Source: Actinocorallia sp. API 0066 (GTDB lineage: Bacteria > Actinomycetota > Actinomycetes > Streptosporangiales > Streptosporangiaceae). From it: 64,000 nt of DNA. Below the pieces are notes generated by a model. That model saw only the letters and a program-made list of their open reading frames with translations, ran no database searches and was not told where the DNA came from. The translations under genes were made by a program, and so were the position numbers. Numbering within the stretch: the first letter of the stretch is position 1; each line of letters starts with the position of its first letter. The stretch covers positions 248,001-312,000 of the forward strand of contig NZ_JAJLQY010000010.1 of assembly GCF_020991275.1 (NCBI RefSeq). The letters run 5' to 3'. Positions 17,400-27,109 of this stretch are shown one piece after another.

Positions 17400-19697
17400 T
17401 CACAGCTCCATCAGGGCCGGAAGGGTCCTGGTGTGCGCCTCGCGCAGCTCGTGCAGCGGGATCGAGAAGGCGCCGTCGACGGTGTAGGAGTCGCCGCCGA
17501 CCACACCGATCGTGGTGAACGGCACACCCGCCTGGGTGCAGATGTCCACGAACCTGGCCTCCGCCTCGGGCCGCACCGCGACGACGGCGCGCGCCACCGA
17601 CTCGGCGAACAGCTCGATGAACGGGTCGCCCTGGAGCGCCACCCGCACCCCGAGGCCGCCGCGCAGGGACGCCTCGACCAGCGCCTGGGACAGGCCGCCG
17701 TCGGAGATGTCGTGCGCGCCCGACAGCAGGCTCTCCTGCGCCGCGGTGACGAGCACCGACGCGAGCGCCGCCTCGGCCGGAAGGTTGACCTGCGGAGGCA
17801 GGCCGCCCAGGTGGCCGTACAGCACGTGCGCCCACTCCGAGCCGCCGAACTCCTCGTAGGTGGTGCCCAGGAGGACGAGCTTGTGCCCTTCGGCGGCGAA
17901 CGCCATCGCCGTCCTGCGGCGGACGTCCTGGTGCACGCCCAGGACACCGACCACAGGGGTCGGGTTGATGGGTGTGTCGCCGGTCTGGTTGTAGAAGCTG
18001 ACGTTGCCGCCCGTCACCGGGATGCCCAGCAGCAGGCAGGCGTCGGCGAGGCCCTCGGTGGCGCGGGCGAACTGCCACATGACGCCCGGGTCCTCCGGCG
18101 AGCCGAAGTTCAGGCAGTTGGTGACGGCGAGCGGCTGCGCGCCGGTCGCCGCGACGTTCCGGTACGCCTCCGACAGCGCGAGCTGGGCGCCCGCGTACGG
18201 GTCGAGCCTCGTGTAGCGGCCGTTGCCGTCCAGCGCGAGCGCGACGCCCAGGCCGCTCTCGTCGTCGAGCCTGATCACCCCGGCGTTCTCCGGCTGCGCG
18301 AGCACCGTGTTGCCCAGGACGTAACGGTCGTACTGGGACGTCACCCACTCCTTGGACGCCAGGTTCGGCGAGCCCGCCAGCCACAGGACCGTCTTGCGCA
18401 GCTCGTCCCGGTTCGACGGGCGGGGCAGCCGCACCGGCGAGTCCGCCTGGAGCGCCGCCTGGTCCGGCGGGACGGCCACCGGCCGCTGGTACACCGGGCC
18501 GTCGTGCGCCGCGGTGCGCGGCGGGAGGTCCACGATCACGTCGCCGTGCCACGTCATGACGAGCCTGCCGCTGTCGGTGACCTCGCCGATGACCGTCGCG
18601 GGCACCTCGTACTTGGCGCAGACCGCCATGAACGCCGCGACGTTCTCCGGCGTCACCACCGCCATCATGCGCTCCTGCGACTCCGACATGAGGATCTCCT
18701 CCGGCAGGAGGCTCGGGTCGCGCAGCGGCACCGCGTCCAGCCGGACGGCCATGCCGCCCGAGCCGCCCGCGGCCAGCTCGGTGGTGGCGCAGGACACCCC
18801 GGCCGCGCCGAGGTCCTGGATGCCCTCCACGAGGCCCGCCTGGAACAGCTCAAGGGAGCACTCGATGAGCAGCTTCTCCATGAACGGGTCGCCGACCTGC
18901 ACCGAGGGCCGCTTGGCCTGGGACTCCTCGTCGAACGTCGCCGAAGCCAGCACGGACGCGCCGCCGATGCCGTCCGGCCCGGTGTACGCCCCGTACAGGA
19001 TGACCTTGTTGCCCGTCCCGGAAGCCGACGCCCGGTGGATGTCCTCGTGCCGCAGGACGCCCACACACAGCGCGTTCACCAGGGGGTTGTCCTGGTAACA
19101 GGGGTCGAAGACCGTCTCGCCGCCGATGTTGGGCAGGCCCAGGGAGTTGCCGTAGCCGCCGATGCCGCTGACGACGCCCGGCAGCACCCGGCGGGTGTCC
19201 GGCGCGTCGGCCGCGCCCAGGCGCAGCGAGTCCATGACGGCGACCGGCCGCGCGCCCATCGAGATGATGTCGCGCACGATGCCGCCGACGCCCGTCGCCG
19301 CGCCCTGGTAGGGCTCCACGAACGACGGGTGGTTGTGCGACTCGACCTTGAACGTCACGGCCCAGCCCTGGCCGACGTCCACCACACCCGCGTTCTCACC
19401 CATGCCGACGAGCAGCGCGTCGGTCTTGGGCGCCTTCTCGCCGAACTGGCGCAGGTAGATCTTGGAGCTCTTGTACGAGCAGTGCTCCGACCACATCACC
19501 GAGTAGATCGCCAGCTCGGCGGCGGTCGGGCGGCGACCGAGGATGTCGCGGACACGGCCGTACTCCTCGTCGTTCATCCCCAGCTCCTGGTACGGCTGGG
19601 GGTGGTCCGGCGTCGCGGCGGCCCGCACGACGGTGTCGGTGGACCCGGGGCCGAAGCCGGGGGTCGGCTGGGGGTTCAGCTCGGTCACGTCGCTCAT
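17400..19697 (-). CDS. purL: Phosphoribosylformylglycinamidine synthase subunit PurL
   Basis: 765 residues, the size of the small PurL used with separate PurQ and PurS. It converts FGAR to FGAM using ATP and ammonia. Motifs include [10 protein letters not shown] near the start, [29 protein letters not shown], the NIGGETVFD segment, and the C-terminal [13 protein letters not shown]. Its ATG overlaps the TGA of purQ by ATGA, so the two are translationally coupled. A strong hairpin follows the stop. Confidence 0.97.
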   Translation of the reverse strand: MSDVTELNPQPTPGFGPGSTDTVVRAAATPDHPQPYQELGMNDEEYGRVRDILGRRPTAAELAIYSVMWSEHCSYKSSKIYLRQFGEKAPKTDALLVGMGENAGVVDVGQGWAVTFKVESHNHPSFVEPYQGAATGVGGIVRDIISMGARPVAVMDSLRLGAADAPDTRRVLPGVVSGIGGYGNSLGLPNIGGETVFDPCYQDNPLVNALCVGVLRHEDIHRASASGTGNKVILYGAYTGPDGIGGASVLASATFDEESQAKRPSVQVGDPFMEKLLIECSLELFQAGLVEGIQDLGAAGVSCATTELAAGGSGGMAVRLDAVPLRDPSLLPEEILMSESQERMMAVVTPENVAAFMAVCAKYEVPATVIGEVTDSGRLVMTWHGDVIVDLPPRTAAHDGPVYQRPVAVPPDQAALQADSPVRLPRPSNRDELRKTVLWLAGSPNLASKEWVTSQYDRYVLGNTVLAQPENAGVIRLDDESGLGVALALDGNGRYTRLDPYAGAQLALSEAYRNVAATGAQPLAVTNCLNFGSPEDPGVMWQFARATEGLADACLLLGIPVTGGNVSFYNQTGDTPINPTPVVGVLGVHQDVRRRTAMAFAAEGHKLVLLGTTYEEFGGSEWAHVLYGHLGGLPPQVNLPAEAALASVLVTAAQESLLSGAHDISDGGLSQALVEASLRGGLGVRVALQGDPFIELFAESVARAVVAVRPEAEARFVDICTQAGVPFTTIGVVGGDSYTVDGAFSIPLHELREAHTRTLPALMEL

Positions 19698-20368
19698 ACG
19701 TTGATCAGGCCCTTGACGATCGAGGTGAAGAAGCCGAGCCCGTCGGTCGTCGGGCCGGTCAGGGACTCCACGGCGTGCTCGGGGTGCGGCATCAGGCCGA
19801 CCACGTTGCCCGCCTCGTTGGTGACGCCCGCGATGTCGTTCAGCGACCCGTTGGGGTTCACGTCCATGTACCGCGCGATGATCCGGCCCTCGGCCTCCAG
19901 TTCGGCGATGGTCTCCGCCGACGCGGTGTACCTGCCGTCCATGTTCTTCAGCGGGATAACGATCTCCTGGCCCTCGGCGTAGTCCGACGTCCAGGCCGTC
20001 CGCGCGTTCTCCACGCGCAGACGCTGGTCCCGGCAGACGAAGTGGCCTCCGGCGTTGGGCATGAGCGCGCCCGGCAGGAGGTGCGCCTCGGCCAGGACCT
20101 GGAAGCCGTTGCAGATGCCCAGCACCGGCAGACCTGCCTGCGCCGCGGGGATCAGCTCCGCCATCAGCGGCGCGAACCGGGCGATCGCCCCGGCCCGCAG
20201 GTAGTCGCCGTAGGAGAAGCCGCCGGGCAACACGACGGCGTCCACGCCCTCCAGGGACGTGGACGCGTGCCACAGAGCGACGGGTTCACCCCCGGCGATG
20301 CGTACCGCGCGCCGCGCGTCCGTGTCGTCGAGCGAACCAGGAAAAGTGATGACGCCCACCCGGGCCAT
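19694..20368 (-). CDS. purQ: Phosphoribosylformylglycinamidine synthase subunit PurQ (glutaminase)
   Basis: 224 residues from ATG 20368 (another ATG two codons earlier). A class I glutamine amidotransferase that feeds ammonia to PurL. The nucleophile Cys is in [11 protein letters not shown], the His-Glu dyad in [10 protein letters not shown], and the oxyanion loop in [18 protein letters not shown]. Stop and purL start overlap. It lies 60 bp downstream of an unrelated ATPase gene that separates it from purS. Confidence 0.97.
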   Translation of the reverse strand: MARVGVITFPGSLDDTDARRAVRIAGGEPVALWHASTSLEGVDAVVLPGGFSYGDYLRAGAIARFAPLMAELIPAAQAGLPVLGICNGFQVLAEAHLLPGALMPNAGGHFVCRDQRLRVENARTAWTSDYAEGQEIVIPLKNMDGRYTASAETIAELEAEGRIIARYMDVNPNGSLNDIAGVTNEAGNVVGLMPHPEHAVESLTGPTTDGLGFFTSIVKGLINV

Positions 20369-20427
20369 CGGCACTCCATTGGGAATCCTCGGCGGCCCAG
20401 GTCAGGGCCTGCCGTCTGAGGCCCAAT

Positions 20428-20859
20428 TTACCGGGCGCTGTGCACCAGTTCGGATTCGAGGCGGCGCATCAGTGCCTCGTCCTGCCAGGTCAGCCGTTTG
20501 CGCAGCGCGACGCTGACGCCGCCCGGCCCCGCGTCCAGCGTGAGGTCGTCCACCAGGGCCGCCATGATGTCCATGCCGCGGCCGGACTCGGCCAGTTCCC
20601 CGGCGGGCGCGCGACGGCCCATGCCGGTTCCGTGGTCGGTGACGCGCAGGACGCAGTTCTCGTCGTCGATCGCGCCGTCCACCTCGTATTCGCGGGTGGT
20701 GGAGTGCCGCACGACGTTGGTGCACGCCTCCGACGCCGCCACGAGTATGTCGTCCACGCAGTCCTCGGCGACCCCGAGTCCGCGCAGCGCGTCCCCGAGA
20801 ACGCGGCGGATGACGGGAACACTCATCGCCTCCGCGGGCAATGCGAGCGAGAACTTCAT
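20428..20859 (-). CDS. HATPase_c anti-sigma-factor-type ATP-binding protein
   Basis: 143 residues from ATG 20859. A GHKL-type ATPase of the RsbW/SpoIIAB kind: N-box SEACTNVVRHS, G1 box RVTDHGTGMG and G2 box ESGRGMDIMAALVDD. Such small proteins bind sigma factors or anti-anti-sigma partners and phosphorylate the latter. No partner gene is adjacent. It sits between purS and purQ, which are normally next to each other. The 130 bp before it is AT-rich with -10-like boxes, so it may have its own promoter and simply be lodged in the pur cluster. Confidence 0.85.
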   Translation of the reverse strand: MKFSLALPAEAMSVPVIRRVLGDALRGLGVAEDCVDDILVAASEACTNVVRHSTTREYEVDGAIDDENCVLRVTDHGTGMGRRAPAGELAESGRGMDIMAALVDDLTLDAGPGGVSVALRKRLTWQDEALMRRLESELVHSAR

Positions 20860-20989
20860 GTCCACCAGGCCCACCTCGGAAAACTCGGACGAAGCTAACA
20901 CTTCCCCGCACCCTGTGGTGTAATCGCGGACCTGGTGATTCTTTGAATTAGGTATTATTGGAACGTGTCAACCGCTTGGCGGGAACCTT

Positions 20990-21232
20990 TTATTCGGCGT
21001 GCACTTCGAAGTTCTCGATCACCGGGTTGGCGAGGAGGGTCTCGGCGATCTTCCGGACGCGCTCCAGCGCCGCCTCGTCGGCGGGGCCGTCCACCTCGAT
21101 CTCGAAGCGCTTGCCCTGCCGGACCGCCGCGACGCCCTCAAAGCCGAGCTGCGGGAGCTTACGGGCGATGGCCTGGCCCTGCGGGTCCAGGATCTCCGGC
21201 TTGAGCATGACGTCCACGACCACTCGGGCCAC
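20990..21232 (-). CDS. purS: Phosphoribosylformylglycinamidine synthase subunit PurS
   Basis: 80 residues, the usual size. PurS bridges PurL and PurQ and helps channel ammonia. The opening VVVDVMLKPEILDPQGQAIARKLPQLGF and ending LLANPVIENFEVHAE are characteristic. It is the first pur gene in the direction of transcription, followed after a 131-bp gap by an ATPase gene and then purQ-purL. Confidence 0.95.
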   Translation of the reverse strand: MARVVVDVMLKPEILDPQGQAIARKLPQLGFEGVAAVRQGKRFEIEVDGPADEAALERVRKIAETLLANPVIENFEVHAE

Positions 21233-21355
21233 TTGGGCTTCCCCCTTCGCGTGGACGTCTCCGCCCCCGCCTGATCAGTTGCTCTGGTATGCATGCGGTT
21301 GCACCGCACCGGAAAGCGTACGGCACCCCCGCCGATGTGCCCCCCAGGAGCCGCC

Positions 21356-22969
21356 TTGGACCCCTCGGACCTCACCCCCGCAGAACGGCGCCTCTGGGAC
21401 GCCTTCCCCTCCGGCGAGCCCGTGGACCTGTCCCCCACCGGCATGGAGCCCACCGAGCAGGCGGGGCAGTGGGGGCCGCACCGGAGAGTCCGCGCGCAGG
21501 TGATCGTGGCGCTTCTCACGGGCGCGCGGGAGCCGGAGCCGGGCAAGGTGCCTGCGGTAAGGCTGAGCGGCGGCTACATCACCGATCTGCTGGATCTCGG
21601 CCACGCGGAGGTGACGGTCCCGATCGCGTTGACGGGATGCGTCTTCCAGGAGCCGCCCCGCCTTTACTGGGCGCAGATGCAGTCCGTCCACTTCATCCAG
21701 TGCCGCCTTCCGGGGCTGATCGCCTCGGGCACGCGGGTGGACGGGCACCTGTGGCTGGAGGGCAGCGTCCTCGACGGCGGCCTGTGGCTGGACGGGGCGC
21801 ACGTCAGCGGCATCCTCAACCTGAGCGGCGTCCAACTGCCGGTGCCCGGCGGCGACGCGCTGCTCGGCGACAGGCTCCAGGTCGAGGCCAACGTCTACTG
21901 CGACCGGGGGTTCAAGGCCGAGGGGGAAGTGCGGCTTCCGGGCGCGCGGATCGGCGGCCAGCTGATCTTCCGTGACGCGACACTGCGCAACCCCGGCCGT
22001 CCCGCCCTGTACGCGTCACGGTTGGACGTGGCGGCCAACGTGTTCTGCGACGAAGGGTTCGTGGCCGAGGGCGAGGTGCGGTTGCGCGGCGCGCGCGTCG
22101 GCGGGTACCTGTCGCTGGTGGGCGCGCGGATCAGCAACGCGGGCAAGCGCGCGCTCAACGCCGACGACCTCAACGTCGACACCGACGTGTACTGCTCCGA
22201 CGACTTCACCTGCGTCGGCGAGGCGACGTTCGCGGGCGCCAAGATCGGCGGGCAGCTCAGCTTCAAGGGTGCCCGGCTGGCCAACCCGGACAAGACGGCG
22301 CTCAGCGTGCAGCGGCTCACCGCCGAGGAGCTGCTGCTGCGGCCGGCGGTGCCCGTGGACGGCGTCGTGGACCTCTCCTACGCCCGGATCGGCGTGCTCC
22401 GCGACGACCCGCTGACCTGGCCGCACGCGTTCCAGCTCGACGGCCTCGCCTACGAGACGCTCGACCCGCCGCTGGCCGCCAAGACCCGGCTCAACTGGAT
22501 CCGCAGGGACCGCGACGGCTACCAGCCGCAGCCCTACGAGCGGCTCGCCGCCACCTACCGGACGCTCGGCCTCGACGCCGAAGGCAGGTCCGTCCAGCTC
22601 GCCAAGCAGCGGGACCGGCGCTCCACCCTGGCGGTGCCGCACAGGCTGCTCGGCTACCTCCAGGACATCCTCGTCGGCTACGGGTACCGCCCCTTCCGGG
22701 CCCTTGCCTGGCTGGCCGCCCTCCTGGCCGCCGGGACGGTCATCTTCAGCCTGGAGAAGCCGGACATCCTCGACGACGGCCACAGCCCGCACTTCAACGC
22801 CTTCTTCTACACGCTCGACCTCCTCCTGCCGCTGGGCTCGCTCGGCCAGGAGGGCGTCTTCGCGCCCGAAGGCGTCTACCAGTGGGTCGCCAACGTCCTC
22901 GTCGCCGCCGGCCTCGTCCTCGGCCTCACCGTCGCCGCCGGCGCCACCCGAGCCCTCTCCCGCGACTAA
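21356..22969 (+). CDS. Repeat-containing membrane protein with two C-terminal TM helices (paralogue 1)
   Basis: 537 residues if read from TTG 21356, chosen because AGGAG lies 5 bases upstream; the ATGs at 21293 and 21335 lack ribosome sites. Residues about 75-330 contain repeats of the form L.GARIGGQLSF.GA.L.N, reminiscent of pentapeptide or beta-helix proteins. A conserved segment (SYARIGVLRD...DGLAYETLD), an amphipathic region and two or three TM helices (GYGYRPFRALAWLAALLAAGTVIFS and the C-terminus) follow. Homologues are often labelled membrane-associated oxidoreductase, but I see no nucleotide- or metal-binding motif. A paralogue lies at 31363-32781. Confidence 0.75.
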   Translation: MDPSDLTPAERRLWDAFPSGEPVDLSPTGMEPTEQAGQWGPHRRVRAQVIVALLTGAREPEPGKVPAVRLSGGYITDLLDLGHAEVTVPIALTGCVFQEPPRLYWAQMQSVHFIQCRLPGLIASGTRVDGHLWLEGSVLDGGLWLDGAHVSGILNLSGVQLPVPGGDALLGDRLQVEANVYCDRGFKAEGEVRLPGARIGGQLIFRDATLRNPGRPALYASRLDVAANVFCDEGFVAEGEVRLRGARVGGYLSLVGARISNAGKRALNADDLNVDTDVYCSDDFTCVGEATFAGAKIGGQLSFKGARLANPDKTALSVQRLTAEELLLRPAVPVDGVVDLSYARIGVLRDDPLTWPHAFQLDGLAYETLDPPLAAKTRLNWIRRDRDGYQPQPYERLAATYRTLGLDAEGRSVQLAKQRDRRSTLAVPHRLLGYLQDILVGYGYRPFRALAWLAALLAAGTVIFSLEKPDILDDGHSPHFNAFFYTLDLLLPLGSLGQEGVFAPEGVYQWVANVLVAAGLVLGLTVAAGATRALSRD

Positions 22970-22977
22970 ACGAACAC

Positions 22978-23035
22978 GGCCCGGGGCGGGCGCTCCCGAC
23001 GCAGTCGGGCCCGCAAAAGCGCCCGCCCCCGGGCC
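22978..23035. terminator. Large bidirectional terminator between convergent genes
   Basis: A 17-bp GC-rich stem with one bulge (arms 22978-22994 and 23018-23035) encloses a smaller perfect hairpin, CCCGAC/GTCGGG. It lies between the membrane protein gene and the end of the E2 gene, and should stop transcription from both sides. Confidence 0.8.
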
Positions 23036-23043
23036 CAAAACAA

Positions 23044-24561
23044 CTAGCCACGGGCCAGGAGGTGGAAGGGGTCGGTGAGGAGGTCGCCGATGTCGCGGAG
23101 GAGGGCGGAGCCCGTGGCGCCGTCCAGGACGCGGTGGTCGAAGGACAGGGCGAGGGTCGCGACCTTGCGGGGTTTGACCTTGCCCTTGTGCACCCAGGGC
23201 AGGTCGCGGAAGGCGCCGACCGCCAGGATCGCGACCTCGCCGGGGGTGAGGATCGGGGTGCCCGCGTCCACGCCGAACACGCCGACGTTGGTGAGCGTGA
23301 CGGTGCCGCCGGACAGTTCCGCCGGGGTCGCCTTGCCCGCCCGCGTCCGCGCCACGAGCTCCGCGAGCGTTACGGCGAGTTCCGGTAGCGGCAGCGTGTC
23401 GGCGGCCTTGACGTTCGGCACGAGCAGGCCCCTGTCCGTGGCGACGGCGACACCCAGGTTGACGTGCGGGTGCACGACGATCTCGGCGGCGCCCTCGCCG
23501 TCCGTCCAGGAGGAGTTCGCCAGCGGGTTGCGGCGCAGCGCCAGCAGCAGCGCCCGCGCGGCGAGCAGCATCGGGCTGAACCTGACGCCCTCGAACTCGG
23601 GGTAGCCACGGAGTTTCTCGGTCGTCCGCACCGCGCGGGTGACGTCCACCTGGAGGAACTCCGTCACGTGCGGCGCGGAGAAGGCCGAGGAGACCATGGC
23701 AGCCGCCATCGCCCTCCTGACCCCCTTGACCGGCACGCGCTCCCCCAGCGCCTCCTCAGCCCCGTGCGCGACGGGCGCCGCGGCCGTGGGACCCGGCCGC
23801 GGCGGCGCGGCGGGCACCCCCGCCTCCCAGCCGGGCGCGGCGCGCTCCGTCGGCGGGGCGGGGGCTTCGGTGGCGGCGGCGCGGCCATGACGCCACGCGG
23901 CGGCCCGCGCGCGGACGTCCTCGCGGGTGACCGAGCCGCGCGGGCCGGTGCCGACGACCGTCGCGAGATCCACGCCGAGATCCTTGGCCAGCTTGCGGAC
24001 CGGCGGCTTGGCGAGCGCGCCCGGCCCCTCCCCCCGGCTCTGCGCCGGGGCGTAAGCCGACGGCTCGCCCTGCCGGGGCGCGGACGGCGCGGACGGTGCG
24101 GACGGCCGGGCAGGGCCGCCGCGCCCCGAAGGGCCCGTATTGCGCGGACGGCGCCTCGTCGCGCCCGGCTTCACGCCGTAGCCGACGAGCACAGGGGTCC
24201 GCCCCGAGGGCGACGGCGGCGGCTCGGCCGGGGCGTCCGGGCCCGTCGCGGGGCCGATGTGGGTGCCGGGATCGGCGACGGGCGACGGGTGCAGCGGCTC
24301 CTTCGGGCCCGCGCCCGACGCCGCGTGCTCCTCCACGCCGATGATCGGGGTGCCGACGGGCACCGTCTGGCCCTCCTCGGCCAGCAGTTCCCGCACGATC
24401 CCGGCGAACGGGGACGGAAGCTCCACGATCGCCTTGGCCGTCTCGATCTCGACGATTGTCTGGTTGACCTCGACCCTGTCGCCCGGCGTGACGTGCCAGC
24501 GCACGATGTCGGCCTCGGTCAGGCCCTCCCCGACGTCGGGCAGGTTGAAGTACTTCACCAT
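23044..24561 (-). CDS. bkdC: 2-oxoacid dehydrogenase E2 (dihydrolipoamide acyltransferase)
   Basis: 505 residues. One N-terminal lipoyl domain with the lipoylated Lys (about K43) in EIETAKAIVE, a Pro/Ala-rich linker, a peripheral subunit-binding domain (RKLAKDLGVDLATVVGTGPRGSVTREDV), another flexible linker, and the catalytic domain ending with the active-site pattern SFDHRVLDGATGS. It transfers acyl groups from E1 to CoA. The ATG overlaps the E1-beta stop, so translation is coupled. Together with the E1 genes it most likely forms the branched-chain oxoacid complex; pyruvate is the alternative substrate. Confidence 0.92.
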   Translation of the reverse strand: MVKYFNLPDVGEGLTEADIVRWHVTPGDRVEVNQTIVEIETAKAIVELPSPFAGIVRELLAEEGQTVPVGTPIIGVEEHAASGAGPKEPLHPSPVADPGTHIGPATGPDAPAEPPPSPSGRTPVLVGYGVKPGATRRRPRNTGPSGRGGPARPSAPSAPSAPRQGEPSAYAPAQSRGEGPGALAKPPVRKLAKDLGVDLATVVGTGPRGSVTREDVRARAAAWRHGRAAATEAPAPPTERAAPGWEAGVPAAPPRPGPTAAAPVAHGAEEALGERVPVKGVRRAMAAAMVSSAFSAPHVTEFLQVDVTRAVRTTEKLRGYPEFEGVRFSPMLLAARALLLALRRNPLANSSWTDGEGAAEIVVHPHVNLGVAVATDRGLLVPNVKAADTLPLPELAVTLAELVARTRAGKATPAELSGGTVTLTNVGVFGVDAGTPILTPGEVAILAVGAFRDLPWVHKGKVKPRKVATLALSFDHRVLDGATGSALLRDIGDLLTDPFHLLARG

Positions 24562-25565
24562 GCGAACGTCCGATCCACCGTGTCCAGGATCCGGTCGAGG
24601 TCGGGCAGGTAGTGGTCCTCCAGCCGGGAGGCCGGGTAGGGGGTGGCGAACCCGCCGACGCGTAGGACGGGCGCCTCCAGGTGGTAGAAGCACGCCTCGG
24701 TGATCCGGGCGGCTATCTCGCCGCCGAGGCCGCCGAACACGGGCGCCTCGTGCACCACGACGCACCTGCCCGTCTTGCGGACGGACGCCTCCAGGGCGGG
24801 TGTGTCCAGCGGGGAGAGCGACCGCAGGTCAACGACCTCCAGCGACCTGTCGTCCGCCTCCGCCGCCTCCAGGCACGTCTTCACCATCGGCCCGTAAGCC
24901 AGCAGCGTCGCATCCGTGCCCTCCCTGACGACGACCGCGTCGCCCATCGGGGCGGCGGGCGCCTCGGTGTCCACGGGAGCCTTGTCCCAGTAGCGGCGCT
25001 TCGGCTCAAAGAAGACGACCGGGTCAGGGCAGGCGATCGCCTCCTGGAGCATCCAGTACGCGTCCACCGGGTTGGAACAGGCGACGACCCGCAGGCCCGC
25101 GGTGTGCGCGAAGTACGCCTCGGGCGACTCGCTGTGGTGCTCGACCGCGCCGATCCCGCCGCCGCACGGGATGCGCACCACCACCGGCAGCGTCACCTGC
25201 CCGAGCGAGCGCAGGCGCATCTTGGCGAGCTGGGTGATGATCTGGTTGGCCGCCGGGAAGACAAAACCGTCGAACTGGATCTCGCAGACCGGCCGGTACC
25301 CGCGCAGCGCCATACCGATCGCCGTGCCGATGATCCCGGACTCGGCGAGCGGGGTGTCGATCACCCTGTCCTCGCCGAACTCGCGCTGCAGGCCGTCCGT
25401 CACCCGGAACACGCCGCCGAGCCTGCCCACGTCCTCGCCCATCACGAGGACCTTCGGGTCCTCCGCCATCGCCCGCCGCATCCCCGCGTTCAGCGCCTTC
25501 GCCAACGTCAGCGTCTGGGTGCCCGTCAGCGGGGCGCTCTGCTCCGGTGCCGTCACCTCAGTCAT
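24555..25565 (-). CDS. bkdB: 2-oxoacid dehydrogenase E1 component, beta subunit
   Basis: 336 residues. Transketolase pyrimidine-binding and C-terminal domains: LAKALNAGMRRAMAEDPKVLVMGEDVGRLGGVFRVTDGL, the thiamine-contacting Glu in PLAESGIIGTAIG, and EAPVFGGLGGEIAARITE near the end. Pairs with the alpha subunit to decarboxylate branched-chain 2-oxoacids on thiamine diphosphate. It overlaps the alpha gene by 8 bases and the E2 gene by 7 bases, a tight three-gene operon. Confidence 0.93.
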   Translation of the reverse strand: MTEVTAPEQSAPLTGTQTLTLAKALNAGMRRAMAEDPKVLVMGEDVGRLGGVFRVTDGLQREFGEDRVIDTPLAESGIIGTAIGMALRGYRPVCEIQFDGFVFPAANQIITQLAKMRLRSLGQVTLPVVVRIPCGGGIGAVEHHSESPEAYFAHTAGLRVVACSNPVDAYWMLQEAIACPDPVVFFEPKRRYWDKAPVDTEAPAAPMGDAVVVREGTDATLLAYGPMVKTCLEAAEADDRSLEVVDLRSLSPLDTPALEASVRKTGRCVVVHEAPVFGGLGGEIAARITEACFYHLEAPVLRVGGFATPYPASRLEDHYLPDLDRILDTVDRTFAW

Positions 25566-26658
25566 GGAAACCCGCCAGGTACGTCTCGTAAGCGGCTCGC
25601 TCCTCCTCCAGCAGCCTGTGCGGCGCGGCGTAGACGTGCTGGAACAGCGCGTCCGGGCTCGGGTCGGGCAGGGCGAGGCAGGCGGCCCGAAGCTCGACCG
25701 CCGCCTCCGCGGCCTGCACGTCCACCTCCTCGAAGAACTGGGCGTTCGCCAGGCCCGTGCGCGACAGGTACGCCTTCACCCGCGCGATCGGATCCTTGAG
25801 CTTCCAGGCTTCGAGCTCGTCGGAGTGCCGGTAGCGGGTCGGGTCGTCGGTGGTGGTGTGGGCGCCCATCCGGTAGGTGAACGCCTCGATGAGCGACGGC
25901 CCCTGGCCCGTCCGCGCGCGGTCCAGGGCGCGGCGCGTGACGGCGAGGCAGGCCAGCACGTCGTTGCCGTCCACCCGGACGCCGGGGAAGCCGAACCCCT
26001 GCGCCCGCCGGTAGAGCGGGATCCGCGTCTGGCGCTCCAACGGCTCGGAGATCGCCCACTGGTTGTTCTGGCAGAAGAACACGATCGGCGCGTTGTAGAC
26101 CGCCGCCCACACGAACGACTCGTTCACGTCGCCCTGGCTGGTGGCGCCGTCGCCGAAGTAGGCGAGGGCGGTGTCTCCGATGCCGGTGCCGTGGTGGCCG
26201 TCCCGCTGGATGCCCATCGCGTAGCCGGTGGCGTGCAGCGTCTGGGTGCCGATGACGATCGTGTACAGGTGGAAGCCGAACTCCTTCGGATCCCACCCCG
26301 CGTGGTTGACGCCGCGGAACAGCCTGAGGATGTTGAGCCAGGGCATGCCGCGGCAGTAGGCGACCGCGTGCTCCCGGTAGGTCGGGAAGACCATGTCGCC
26401 GGCGCCCAGCGCGCGGCCCGAACCGACCTGGGCGGCCTCCTGGCCGAGCAGGGACGGCCATAGGCCGAGCTCGCCCCTGCGGGTCAGCGCGACGGACTCG
26501 AGATCGAGGGCTCTGACGACCACAAGATCGCGATAGAGGTCGCGGAGCTGCTGGTCGGAGAGGCTCAGGGGGTAGTCGGGGTGCTCCAGCCGTTCGCCCT
26601 CGGGGGTGAGAAGCTGGACGAGTTCGGCGTCCCGGGCGGTGTGCGCGTCTACTGTCAC
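25558..26658 (-). CDS. bkdA: 2-oxoacid dehydrogenase E1 component, alpha subunit
   Basis: 366 residues. The thiamine diphosphate motif begins at GDGATSQGDVNESFVWAAVYNAPIVFFCQNNQWAIS, and the phosphorylation-loop region YRMGAHTTTDDPTRYR is kept. First gene of the operon, preceded by a good GGAGG-type site (AAGGAAGGAGG). The valine dehydrogenase earlier in the window would supply its substrates, so both fit branched-chain amino acid breakdown and provision of branched acyl-CoA starters. Confidence 0.92.
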   Translation of the reverse strand: MTVDAHTARDAELVQLLTPEGERLEHPDYPLSLSDQQLRDLYRDLVVVRALDLESVALTRRGELGLWPSLLGQEAAQVGSGRALGAGDMVFPTYREHAVAYCRGMPWLNILRLFRGVNHAGWDPKEFGFHLYTIVIGTQTLHATGYAMGIQRDGHHGTGIGDTALAYFGDGATSQGDVNESFVWAAVYNAPIVFFCQNNQWAISEPLERQTRIPLYRRAQGFGFPGVRVDGNDVLACLAVTRRALDRARTGQGPSLIEAFTYRMGAHTTTDDPTRYRHSDELEAWKLKDPIARVKAYLSRTGLANAQFFEEVDVQAAEAAVELRAACLALPDPSPDALFQHVYAAPHRLLEEERAAYETYLAGFHD

Positions 26659-26736
26659 GGCCGCCTCCTTCCTTGAAGGAGACCTACCCGCCCGCGCCCC
26701 GATCAGTCGTCGAAACGGCCCCGCGCGTCGGGTTCG

Positions 26737-26967
26737 TCAGTCGTCCCCGTCGTGCGAGGTGTCGCGCCCCGCGTGGCCGTTCGCCCGGGGTGGCCCCTCG
26801 TTCTCCAACTGCCGCGCGAAGACGAACTGCAACACGAACGTCGCGACCCCGACGATCATCAGGATCACCCCGATCGCGTTGATGTCGACCGGCCCCAGAT
26901 CCGCGTTGACCGCGAACTTGAGGATGGCGCCAAGAGTGATCACAAAAATGGCTACGCCGAATCCCAC
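26737..26967 (-). CDS. DUF6458-like small two-TM membrane protein
   Basis: 76 residues from GTG 26967, with AGAGAGG upstream. Two membrane helices (VAIFVITLGAILKFAV and INAIGVILMIVGVATFVLQFVF) are joined by the conserved loop NADLGPVDINAIG, then a polar tail. This is the pattern of the DUF6458 family of short actinobacterial membrane proteins of unknown role. A longer upstream frame is not needed. Confidence 0.75.
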   Translation of the reverse strand: MGFGVAIFVITLGAILKFAVNADLGPVDINAIGVILMIVGVATFVLQFVFARQLENEGPPRANGHAGRDTSHDGDD

Positions 26968-27109
26968 AGAACCGGACCTCTCTCGCGCGAACACCGGCCT
27001 TCGGTAAATCTTCTGTACCCGCCCGCAACAAGATCCATGATCGCCTCCCCCGACCAATCTCCGCCACCCCTTGTTCCGTCACACCCGCGCGCGAGACGGG
27101 CCGACGGGG

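Noticed and set aside
17433-19982. Plus-strand ORF of 849 codons opposite purL/purQ
   Set aside because: Antisense to certain purL and purQ genes; composition is dominated by Arg, His, Val and Gly as expected for a shadow frame.
22978-23035. Cloverleaf-like structure considered as a tRNA or riboswitch
   Set aside because: It is a long GC stem with one internal hairpin located exactly between two convergent stops, so a bidirectional terminator explains it.
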